A stretch of DNA of 64,000 nucleotides, taken from Microcosmobacter mediterraneus (lineage in GTDB: Bacteria > Bacteroidota > Bacteroidia > Flavobacteriales > Flavobacteriaceae). Shown here piece by piece: positions 26,585 to 34,475 of this stretch; position 1 is the first letter of the stretch; each line of letters starts with the position of its first letter. The DNA lies in contig NZ_JAVRIA010000002.1 in assembly GCF_031846265.1 (NCBI RefSeq), positions 496,001-560,000 of the forward strand, given 5' to 3'. The translations under genes were made by a program, and so were the position numbers. The notes below the pieces were generated by a model. The model was given only the letters and a program-made list of their open reading frames with translations. It searched no databases and had not been told where the DNA came from.

Positions 26585-28414
26585 ATGCCAAAAAAGGATA
26601 ATAAAGGACTCGTTACTGCTAAAGAAGTTGCAAAAGCTATACATGCAGATAAGTATGGTTTTATAGGTACTTTTTTTGGCTGGCTGCTTATGAAAGTGCT
26701 CAAAATATCGACCATTAATAGAATTTATAAGCGCAACAAACATTTGTCTGATGTTGATTTTTTAAATGGATTACTCGATGATTTTCAGATTAAGTTCGAG
26801 ATTCCTGATGAGGATCTAAAACGCTTACCTAAAGATGGTGCTTATATAACCATTTCTAATCATCCCTTGGGCGGAATAGATGGTATTTTGCTCTTAAAAT
26901 TAATGCTAGAGCAACGCAACGATTTCAAAATAATAGCTAATTTTTTATTGCATCGTATTGAGCCGTTAAAGCCTTATATTATGCCAGTAAATCCTTTTGA
27001 AGATCGTAAAGATGTAAAATCTAGCATAACAGGCTTTAAAAATGCCATTTTACATTTAAGAGAAGGGCATCCTTTGGGTGTTTTTCCAGCAGGAGAAGTA
27101 TCTACTTATAAAGATGGAAAGCTAATGGTAGATAAACCTTGGGAAGATGCTGCGATTAAGTTAATACAGAAAGCCGAAGTGCCTATTGTTCCTATTTACT
27201 TTCATGCTAAAAACAGTCGTTTTTTCTATAGATTATCAAAGATTAGTGATACGCTAAGAACAGCTAAATTACCTTCTGAGTTGTTAACACAAAAGCGCAG
27301 AATAATAAAGGTTAGAGTAGGACGACCAATCTCAGTTAAAGATCAAAAAGAGCATGGAGAACTTAAAGAATTTTCATCTTTTTTAAGACAAAAAACTTAC
27401 ATGTTGTCACATGCTTTTGAACCTAAAGAAAAAATCTTAAAAAATATACAATCGTCATTAAAAGCGCCTAAAATACCTAAGCGTATTGTTACTCCTGTGA
27501 AAACCGATCTTATGGTTAAGGAAGTAGAAACTCTTAAAAAGAAAGATTTTAGACTTCTAAAAAGTAAAAACTACGAGGTGTATTTGGCTCCTGCAGAAGA
27601 GATACCTAATATTTTAAGAGAAATAGGAAGACTAAGAGAAATAACTTTTAGAGAAGTAGGAGAAGGTACTAATGAAGCTATTGACTTGGATAAGTTTGAT
27701 ACGTATTATCATCATATGTTTCTTTGGGATGATGACAAAAAGGTTTTGGCAGGCGCTTACAGAATGGGATTAGGATCAAAGATTTATGAACGTTTTGGCA
27801 TCGATGGATTTTACCTTCAGGATTTATTTAGGTTTGAGCCAGAGCTTTATACTATGATGAGTCAGTCTATTGAAATGGGTCGTGCGTTTATTATCAGTGA
27901 ATACCAACAAAAACCAATGCCTTTGTTTTTACTCTGGAAAGGCATAGTACATACAACGTTACGTTTCCCTGAACATAAATTTTTAATAGGAGGCGTTAGT
28001 ATAAGTAATCAGTTTTCTAACTTTTCTAAAAGTTTAATGATTGAGTTTATGAAATCTCACTATTATGATCCTTATGTTGCCCAGTACGTACACCCTAAAA
28101 AAGAGTTTAAGGTAAAGCTTAAAGATGCAGATAAAGATTTTGTATTTGATGAAACTGAAGCCGATTTAAATAAATTTGATAAGATTATTGATGAAGTAGA
28201 ACCAGGAGCATTACGTTTACCTGTTCTACTAAAAAAATACATTAAGCAGAATGCTAAATTGGTAGCATTTAATGTTGATCCATTATTTAATAATGCTGTG
28301 GATGGTTTAATGTATATTAAAATTGCAGACTTGCCAGAAAGTACTGTTAGACCTGTTATGGAAGAGTTTCAGGCAGAGTTAGAACGCAAATTTTCTGGTA
28401 ACCATGATAAATAA
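26585..28414 (+). CDS. bifunctional aminolipid acyltransferase, OlsF-like (acyltransferase + hemolysin-like GNAT)
   Basis: This 609-residue protein has two domains. The N-terminal half (about 60-270) is a PlsC-type lysophospholipid acyltransferase with the HX4D box in SNHPLGGID (about 91-99) and FPAGEVS further on. The C-terminal half (about 320-560) is a hemolysin/OlsB-like acyl-GNAT domain (LREITFREVGEGT, SIEMGRAFI). This fusion is the layout of OlsF, which makes phosphorus-free amino-acid lipids (ornithine or glycine lipids) by N-acylation in the GNAT domain and O-acylation in the PlsC domain. It is probably membrane-associated on the cytoplasmic side. The amino-acid headgroup cannot be told from sequence. 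The next gene overlaps its 3' end by 11 bp. Confidence 0.85.
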   Translation: MPKKDNKGLVTAKEVAKAIHADKYGFIGTFFGWLLMKVLKISTINRIYKRNKHLSDVDFLNGLLDDFQIKFEIPDEDLKRLPKDGAYITISNHPLGGIDGILLLKLMLEQRNDFKIIANFLLHRIEPLKPYIMPVNPFEDRKDVKSSITGFKNAILHLREGHPLGVFPAGEVSTYKDGKLMVDKPWEDAAIKLIQKAEVPIVPIYFHAKNSRFFYRLSKISDTLRTAKLPSELLTQKRRIIKVRVGRPISVKDQKEHGELKEFSSFLRQKTYMLSHAFEPKEKILKNIQSSLKAPKIPKRIVTPVKTDLMVKEVETLKKKDFRLLKSKNYEVYLAPAEEIPNILREIGRLREITFREVGEGTNEAIDLDKFDTYYHHMFLWDDDKKVLAGAYRMGLGSKIYERFGIDGFYLQDLFRFEPELYTMMSQSIEMGRAFIISEYQQKPMPLFLLWKGIVHTTLRFPEHKFLIGGVSISNQFSNFSKSLMIEFMKSHYYDPYVAQYVHPKKEFKVKLKDADKDFVFDETEADLNKFDKIIDEVEPGALRLPVLLKKYIKQNAKLVAFNVDPLFNNAVDGLMYIKIADLPESTVRPVMEEFQAELERKFSGNHDK

Positions 28415-29420
28415 ATGGCTTTGCATTATTGTTTTATGTTGTTGTTTTGTTTTAAATGCTCAGCAAATAACAGGAACTGTTTTAGATAAAACTACAAAAC
28501 AGGCTATTGAAAGCGCTTCGATATATTTTGATAATACCACAATAGGAACCTCAACAAATCCTAAAGGTGAGTTTAGTATTCCGTTTAAAGAAGAAATTAA
28601 ATCACCATTAATTATTTCTTTTTTAGGCTACAAAGATGTTATCATAGGTAATTATAAGAACAATGATAATCTAAACATTCTGTTAGAGGAATCTATTGAT
28701 AATTTAGGTGAAGTTGTTATTAATTATGATGATGGTTTAACCAGACGACAAAAGCTAAGACTTTTTAGAAAAGAATTTTTAGGCTCTTCAGAATTTGCAT
28801 CGTCTTGTAAAATTCTTAATGAAGGCGATTTAATTTTACGATATAATAGAGAAGAAAAAGTCTTGTCAGCAAACGCAAGGGCACCAATTATTATCAGAAA
28901 TAAAAAATTACAATATATCTTAGAATATGATATTATTGATTTTGATATCTATTTTAGATATGCAGATCTTATAAAACAGCAATTTAGTGTTAATGGTGTG
29001 ACGTTTTCTGGTACTACGTTTTTTAAAAATTTAGAAGATTCTCAAAAAAAGAAGATAATAAAAAATCGTAAAAAAGCATACAAAGGTTCCGTACAGCATT
29101 TTATGAGAGCTTTGTATGCTAAAAATTTAGAAAACGAAGGTTATCAAATTTTCCGTGATAAGTTTATAGTAAATCCTTGGGAACACATTACAGTAACGAA
29201 CCTAGAAGAAAGCGATTGGAGAAAAGTAACATTTAAAAACAAGCTTACTATATTGTTTGATAAAGATGTACAATCTAGTATTCAATTAATCACAGATTTT
29301 TTTTATGTGGATAAATATGGAAACTATTCGCCAATTGAAGGTGTTTTATTTAGTTTGGAAATGGGAAACCAACGCTTAGGCGATGCTTTACCTTCGGATT
29401 ATAATGTAAACTCTAATTAA
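28404..29420 (+). CDS. secreted protein with carboxypeptidase-like regulatory domain
   Basis: A 338-residue protein with a signal peptide (KWLCIIVLCCCFVLNAQ) and an N-terminal carboxypeptidase-like regulatory domain (about 22-105: ITGTVLDKTTKQAIESASIYF), as in TonB receptors but without plug or barrel. The rest (about 115-338) has the opening RRQKLRLFRKEFLGSSEFASSCKILN, which recurs in flavobacterial proteins of unknown function. Probably periplasmic or outer-membrane-attached. It overlaps the acyltransferase gene by 11 bp and precedes lspA by 27 bp, so it is within this plus-strand operon. Confidence 0.82.
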   Translation: MINKWLCIIVLCCCFVLNAQQITGTVLDKTTKQAIESASIYFDNTTIGTSTNPKGEFSIPFKEEIKSPLIISFLGYKDVIIGNYKNNDNLNILLEESIDNLGEVVINYDDGLTRRQKLRLFRKEFLGSSEFASSCKILNEGDLILRYNREEKVLSANARAPIIIRNKKLQYILEYDIIDFDIYFRYADLIKQQFSVNGVTFSGTTFFKNLEDSQKKKIIKNRKKAYKGSVQHFMRALYAKNLENEGYQIFRDKFIVNPWEHITVTNLEESDWRKVTFKNKLTILFDKDVQSSIQLITDFFYVDKYGNYSPIEGVLFSLEMGNQRLGDALPSDYNVNSN

Positions 29421-29447
29421 CCTATTTTTGAAATTAGAAGCTATAAC

Positions 29448-30122
29448 ATGTCTCTAAAGAAAACACTTTTATTTATTGCTTTTATACTTATAGTAGATCA
29501 GATATCTAAGGTATATATAAAAACCAATTTTATGCTGAGTGAAAGTGAATATGTCTTTGATTGGTTTCATATTCACTTTGTAGAAAATGATGGTATGGCT
29601 TGGGGAACAAAAATTAGTGATTTCGTTTCTTTTATTTCAGATAGAACAGCAAAACTAATACTTACATTATTTAGAATAGTAGCTGTAACAGGTATTGGTT
29701 TTTGGCTCCACAGAAGTATTAAAAACAAACAATCTAAAACACTTATTATTGCAGTAGCATTAATTTTTGCAGGTGCCTTGGGTAATATTATTGATTCTAT
29801 GTTTTACGGTGTTTTATTTGGTGAAAGCTATCTAACAGTTGCCAAATTTTTGCCTGTAGAAGGAGGCTATGATAGTCTATTTCATGGTAAGGTTGTAGAT
29901 ATGTTTTATTTTCCGATTTGGAGTGGTGTTTTGCCAGAATGGATTCCTTTTTTTGGAGGTAAAATCTTTAGTTTTTTCGATCCTGTTTTTAATGTTGCAG
30001 ATGTTGCTATAAGTACAGGGATTGGAATACTCCTTTTTTTTAATAAAAAGATTTTTTCAAAAACTGATAAAGACCTTAAAACTGATGTAATGTCAGAGGA
30101 GTTACACAATAATTTAGTTTAA
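29448..30122 (+). CDS. lspA: lipoprotein signal peptidase II
   Basis: This inner-membrane aspartyl protease removes signal peptides from prolipoproteins, consistent with the several lipoproteins in the window. Family motifs are present: VDQISK, ENDGMAWG, GALGNIIDSMFYG (catalytic Asp) and FNVADVAIS (second catalytic Asp). At 224 residues it is longer than the roughly 160-residue E. coli enzyme, because of an insertion after the third motif (about 120-170), common in Bacteroidetes. Its last 47 bp overlap the 3' end of the convergent 5-formyl-THF cyclo-ligase gene. Confidence 0.95.
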   Translation: MSLKKTLLFIAFILIVDQISKVYIKTNFMLSESEYVFDWFHIHFVENDGMAWGTKISDFVSFISDRTAKLILTLFRIVAVTGIGFWLHRSIKNKQSKTLIIAVALIFAGALGNIIDSMFYGVLFGESYLTVAKFLPVEGGYDSLFHGKVVDMFYFPIWSGVLPEWIPFFGGKIFSFFDPVFNVADVAISTGIGILLFFNKKIFSKTDKDLKTDVMSEELHNNLV

Positions 30123-30639
30123 TATCATTTTTTAACGCCTCAATTTTTAGATCTTCAGCCTCAAAAAAAGATAAGCCAATTTTTAAAGTTTCAGGGTTAC
30201 ATTCAGCGAGAAATCTATCATAAAATCCTTTGCCATAGCCAACTCTATTTCCAGTTTTATCGAATGCTAAAAGCGGAATAAAAACAACATCTAATTGCTG
30301 AGGTAGAATTTCGATGCCATCAATAGGTTCGGGAATATTATAGCTGTTTTTTTTTAGTTTTGTGGCATCAGTTAATAGAACATGCGTCATACTAAAATCT
30401 GAAAAATTACTTTTAGAAACAACACTGTTTTTGTCTTTTCCTGCAAGTATATTTAAGACATATTCTGTATTGATTTCTTTCTGTTCTTCGATAGTTAAAA
30501 ACAAATGATAAAAGCTCCAATCCCAAATGTTTAGTTGCAATAATTGATTGGCAATGGCTAGGCTATAATCTTCGATTTGAGTTTGAGAAAGCTCTTTTCT
30601 CATCAATTTGTATTTTTTCCTAAGCTCAGCTTTTGTCAT
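30076..30639 (-). CDS. 5-formyltetrahydrofolate cyclo-ligase
   Basis: This 187-residue cytosolic enzyme converts 5-formyl-THF to 5,10-methenyl-THF with ATP. The N-terminal KAELRKKYKLMRKELS and the C-terminal signature FDKTGNRVGYGKGFYDRFLAEC (substrate/ATP-binding region, about 123-144) identify it. The C-terminal 47 bp overlap lspA on the other strand, and the conserved end YCVTPL shows that this overlap is real coding sequence. Its start overlaps the stop of the aspartoacylase-like gene by 4 bp. Confidence 0.93.
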   Translation of the reverse strand: MTKAELRKKYKLMRKELSQTQIEDYSLAIANQLLQLNIWDWSFYHLFLTIEEQKEINTEYVLNILAGKDKNSVVSKSNFSDFSMTHVLLTDATKLKKNSYNIPEPIDGIEILPQQLDVVFIPLLAFDKTGNRVGYGKGFYDRFLAECNPETLKIGLSFFEAEDLKIEALKNDIKLNYCVTPLTLHQF

Positions 30640-31604
30640 TTTTCAAGCTTAGTTGAAATGTGAAATATAGCATCACCTTGGTAGACCAAAGGAGAATGGT
30701 TAATATTAAAAATATAACCATCATTTGGCGCTTTCACAAAATGATTAAAACTACCATAAGGGTCAGTTATATGACCAATGACGTCACCTTTTTTTACTAT
30801 AGCATTCAGTTTAACAGAAGCTTTAAACATGCCAGAATAATTAGCTCTAATCCATTTACTCTCAGAAATGTATACACATGGTTTTTTTGGCTTTGAGACT
30901 TTAAATTTCTTAGTCAACATATCGAGATGATTGAGAACTCGTTTAGCACCATTTACAGCAGTATTTGTAATTGTTGAATCTATATGAAACGATTTCCCAC
31001 CTTCAAAAAGCAACATAGGAATACCACGTTTATAACAGGTGTTTCTAAAGGATTTATTTAAGTTCTTTGAATAAAACACAAAAGGAGGACCAAAAATATT
31101 AGCTAATTCGTCGAGTACTACTTCCCCTTTTACAATCCTTATTTGAGCAGCATTAAATCGATCAGCTCCACCAGTATGAAAATCCATAATCAAATCAGCA
31201 TGTGGTACAATTTCAGACATGAGTTTGTGAGCAACTCTACTGGCTAAAGAACCACTTTTACTTCCAGGAAAAACGCGATTAAGGTCACGACCATCTGGAA
31301 ACTCTCGATCCATATGAATAAATCCAAACACATTAATTACTGGAATACAGATAATGGTACCCTTTTTTGGTTTATTAATACCTTTAGCAATAATTTGTCT
31401 TACGATTTCTACACCATTAATTTCATCGCCATGTATACCTGCTGTTATTAAAACTGTTGGGCCAGGGTTTTTAGAACGTTCAATAATTACAGGAACATCA
31501 ATTTTGTTTTGAGTGTGCAACTTAGCAACATTAAACTTTACAGTTTTGCTTTCTCCTAAAGCAACCTTTTCTCCTAGAATTTCTAATACTTCTTTTTCAC
31601 TCAT
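30636..31604 (-). CDS. succinylglutamate desuccinylase/aspartoacylase family zinc hydrolase
   Basis: A 322-residue M14-like zinc amidohydrolase. The zinc site is visible as TAGIHGDEINGVE (H and E, about 56-68) with a later His in LIMDFHTGGAD (about 135), and substrate Arg residues in DLNRVFPG. A C-terminal beta domain (about 245-322) follows. Family members hydrolyse N-acyl amino acids. It directly follows the rimK-like ATP-grasp ligase gene; this pairing is frequent in bacteria and suggests the two act on the same amide-linked product, one making it and one removing it. That link is inferred. Confidence 0.88.
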   Translation of the reverse strand: MSEKEVLEILGEKVALGESKTVKFNVAKLHTQNKIDVPVIIERSKNPGPTVLITAGIHGDEINGVEIVRQIIAKGINKPKKGTIICIPVINVFGFIHMDREFPDGRDLNRVFPGSKSGSLASRVAHKLMSEIVPHADLIMDFHTGGADRFNAAQIRIVKGEVVLDELANIFGPPFVFYSKNLNKSFRNTCYKRGIPMLLFEGGKSFHIDSTITNTAVNGAKRVLNHLDMLTKKFKVSKPKKPCVYISESKWIRANYSGMFKASVKLNAIVKKGDVIGHITDPYGSFNHFVKAPNDGYIFNINHSPLVYQGDAIFHISTKLEK

Positions 31605-31610
31605 ATTTAT

Positions 31611-31628
31611 TTCCCGTGAAAACGGGAA
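31611..31628. repeat. 7-bp hairpin with GAAA loop
   Basis: TTCCCGT, GAAA, ACGGGAA lies 7 bp upstream of the aspartoacylase-like ATG. No T tract follows in the direction of transcription. A second 5-bp hairpin (ACTGC-AAAA-GCAGT) at 31640-31653 and a 12-bp direct repeat TTTTTACTTACT (31631 and 31662) are next to it. Confidence 0.5.
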
Positions 31629-31668
31629 TCTTTTTACTTACTGCAAAAGCAGTTTTTTCATTTTTTAC

Positions 31669-32544
31669 TTACTTTCTGTTTCTCTCAATAAAGGTGATAA
31701 TTGCTCTAGCAATATTCTTTTGAGTAGCACGCTCAATACCTTCTAATCCTGGTGTTGAATTAACTTCCATGAGTAAAGGACCTCTGTTAGATTGTAGCAT
31801 ATCTACACCACAAACAGGAAGTTTTAAAGCTCTAGCTGCTTTTATAGCAAGTTTAAGTTCGGGTTCAGATAATTTTATATAATCTGCAGAACCACCTCTG
31901 TGTAAATTAGATCTAAACTCACCTTCTTTACCTTGTCTTTTCATTGCACCAACGACTTGCCCATCTACAATTAGTGCTCTGAGATCAGAACCTTTGGCTT
32001 CACCAATATATTCCTGCACTAGTGCTCTAGCTTGTAATCCGTTAAATGCTTCTAATACAGATTCGGCAGCGTTTTTTGTTTCGGCTAAAACAACACCTAA
32101 ACCTTGTGTACCTTCAAGTAATTTTATAATCACAGGTGTTCCACCAACACGCTCAATAACTTCTTCAACATCTCTAGAGTAATTAGTAAACACCGTTTTT
32201 GGCATACCAATTCCTGCTTTAGATAAGCGCTGGAAACTGCGTAATTTGTCTCTGGATCTTATGATAGCATCAGAAGTAACAGTGGTGAAAATATTCATCA
32301 TTTCAAACTGTCGTACAACAGCACAACCAAAAAAGGTAACAGATGCACCAATTCTTGGAATAATGGCATCGACATAGTCTAAATAACGATCTTTGTAGTA
32401 TATGGTTGGCTTTTCCTTTTCAATAATTAAATCACATTTTAAAGGATCAATAACTTCTATATCGTGGCCTCTATTATCAGCCTCCTCTACAAGTCGTTTT
32501 GTAGAATATAAGTTCTCATTTCTTGATAGGATAACAATGTTCAT
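31669..32544 (-). CDS. RimK-like ATP-grasp ligase
   Basis: The start at 32544 (MNIVILSRNENLYST) is chosen because RimK proteins begin this way; the open frame continues upstream into the divergent uvrC gene without conserved residues. The 291-residue protein has an N-terminal domain (1-90), then an ATP-grasp fold: KLLEGTQGLGVVLAE (about 140-155), LVQEYI, and the metal-site end GPLLMEVNSTPGLEGIE (about 252-268). Relatives add glutamate to ribosomal protein S6 or ligate amino acids to small substrates. In this setting, next to an aspartoacylase-like gene, a small-molecule or protein substrate are both possible. Confidence 0.88.
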   Translation of the reverse strand: MNIVILSRNENLYSTKRLVEEADNRGHDIEVIDPLKCDLIIEKEKPTIYYKDRYLDYVDAIIPRIGASVTFFGCAVVRQFEMMNIFTTVTSDAIIRSRDKLRSFQRLSKAGIGMPKTVFTNYSRDVEEVIERVGGTPVIIKLLEGTQGLGVVLAETKNAAESVLEAFNGLQARALVQEYIGEAKGSDLRALIVDGQVVGAMKRQGKEGEFRSNLHRGGSADYIKLSEPELKLAIKAARALKLPVCGVDMLQSNRGPLLMEVNSTPGLEGIERATQKNIARAIITFIERNRK

Positions 32545-32668
32545 ATTAATTCTTAAAATGCTAAAGTTAAGAAGTATAATTGAATTTGAAATCGAAACCG
32601 AAGAAGGAAGTTGAAAATGAAAACTATGAACTACTACTAACTGCGTTCTGCGACTAAAAACTTTTACA

Positions 32669-32676
32669 TACCTTTG
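32669..32676 (+). promoter_or_regulatory. candidate -7 box of uvrC (TACCTTTG)
   Basis: Exact TAnnTTTG match 5 bp before the uvrC ATG. The -33 element is only a weak TTCTG 18 bp upstream, and the leader would be very short. Confidence 0.35.
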
Positions 32677-32681
32677 ATTAT

Positions 32682-34475
32682 ATGAGTAGCTCAGCACTAG
32701 ACGTACAAATAAAATCACTTCCAAATCAGCCTGGAGTTTATCAATATTTTGATAGTGAGGAAAAAATATTATACGTTGGAAAAGCAAAGAACATAAAAAA
32801 GCGTGTTAGCTCATATTTTACTAAGCAACATGATTATGGTAAAACCAAAGTTCTGGTAAAAAAGATTGCAAGTATTAAGCATATAGTTGTCAATACAGAG
32901 ACAGATGCATTGCTGTTAGAAAATAATCTTATAAAAAAATACCAACCACGCTATAATGTTCTTCTAAAGGACGATAAATCTTATCCTTGGATTTGTATAA
33001 AAAAAGAACGTTTTCCTAGAGTGTTTTCTACACGACGAGTATTTAAAGATGGCTCAGAATATTTTGGACCTTACACTAGCATGAAAACAGTTAAAACCTT
33101 ATTAGAATTAATAAAAGGGTTATATCAATTACGAACATGTAATTATCATCTTTCAGAACAAAAAATAAATTCAAGGAAATACAAGGTTTGTTTAGAATAT
33201 CATTTAGGAAATTGTAAAGGTGCCTGCGAAGGCTTGGAAACAGAAGCTAGCTATCATAAGAACATTGAGTCGATAAGAGATATTTTGAAGGGTAATTTTA
33301 AAAGTTCACTTCAGCAATTTAAAACGCAAATGAAAAACTTTGCAGAAAGTATGCAGTTTGAAGATGCGCAGCGTATTAAAGAGAAAATAGAGGTTTTAGA
33401 AAATTATCAAGCTAAATCTACAGTAGTTAATCCTAAAATAAGCAACGTCGATGTGTTTTCTATAGTTAGTGATGAGAGTTATGGCTACATTAATTTTTTA
33501 CAATTGGCTTATGGCTCAATTATTAGATCGCACACGCTAGAGATTAAGAAAAAATTAGATGAAACTGAAGAGGAACTCCTTACATTAGGTGTTACCGAAA
33601 TACGTCAACGATTTAACTCGCAATCTAAAGAAGTCTATTTGCCAATACCATTAGATTTAGGAGAAAACTTAAAGATTACGATCCCTAAATTAGGTGATAA
33701 AAAACACATTTTAGACTTATCTAAACGAAATGCAATGTACTACAGAATGGATCGTTTAAAACAAATTAAAATTACAGATCCAGATAGACATGCTAATAGG
33801 ATTATGGCTCAAATGAAAGCCGATTTAAGATTAACTGAAGAGCCAAGGCATATAGAATGTTTTGATAATTCTAATATCCAAGGCACCAACCCTGTAGCTG
33901 CCTGTGTGGTTTTTAAAAATGGAAAACCTAGTAAAAGAGATTATCGTCATTTTAATATTAAAACTGTAGAAGGACCAGATGATTTTGCATCGATGGAAGA
34001 GGTGGTTTATAGACGTTATAAACGTTTATTAGATGAGGAACAAAACTTACCTCAACTAATAATAATAGATGGAGGTAAAGGACAACTGTCTTCAGCCTTA
34101 AAAAGTTTAGAGGTGTTAAATTTAAGAGGAAAAATAGCTATCATCGGAATTGCAAAACGTTTAGAAGAATTATTTTATCCAGATGACCCAATTCCATTAT
34201 ATTTAGACAAGAAAAGTGAAACATTAAAAATTATTCAGCAGTTGCGTAATGAAGCACATCGTTTTGGAATTGAACATCACCGAAACAGACGTAGTAAAGG
34301 TGCACTACAAACCGAGTTAGAGAATATTCCAGGCATAGGAGAACAAACCATTGTTGAACTTATGAAGCAGTTTAAATCTGTAAAACGAATTTCAAAAGCC
34401 ACAAAAACGGAGTTAACAGAGGTTATCGGAAACTCTAGAGCTCAAAAAATTATAAATTACTATAACAAAGAATGA
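32682..34475 (+). CDS. uvrC: UvrABC system protein C, excinuclease
   Basis: This 597-residue nuclease makes both incisions in nucleotide excision repair with UvrA and UvrB. Domains in order: GIY-YIG endonuclease (about 12-90, PGVYQYFDSEEKILYVGKAK), Cys-rich segment (about 145-180), UVR motif (about 205-240), RNase H-like endonuclease (about 370-530, IECFDNSNIQGTNPVA) and C-terminal helix-hairpin-helix (about 545-597, ENIPGIGEQT). All are intact. Its stop overlaps the patatin gene start by 4 bp (ATGA). Confidence 0.97.
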   Translation: MSSSALDVQIKSLPNQPGVYQYFDSEEKILYVGKAKNIKKRVSSYFTKQHDYGKTKVLVKKIASIKHIVVNTETDALLLENNLIKKYQPRYNVLLKDDKSYPWICIKKERFPRVFSTRRVFKDGSEYFGPYTSMKTVKTLLELIKGLYQLRTCNYHLSEQKINSRKYKVCLEYHLGNCKGACEGLETEASYHKNIESIRDILKGNFKSSLQQFKTQMKNFAESMQFEDAQRIKEKIEVLENYQAKSTVVNPKISNVDVFSIVSDESYGYINFLQLAYGSIIRSHTLEIKKKLDETEEELLTLGVTEIRQRFNSQSKEVYLPIPLDLGENLKITIPKLGDKKHILDLSKRNAMYYRMDRLKQIKITDPDRHANRIMAQMKADLRLTEEPRHIECFDNSNIQGTNPVAACVVFKNGKPSKRDYRHFNIKTVEGPDDFASMEEVVYRRYKRLLDEEQNLPQLIIIDGGKGQLSSALKSLEVLNLRGKIAIIGIAKRLEELFYPDDPIPLYLDKKSETLKIIQQLRNEAHRFGIEHHRNRRSKGALQTELENIPGIGEQTIVELMKQFKSVKRISKATKTELTEVIGNSRAQKIINYYNKE

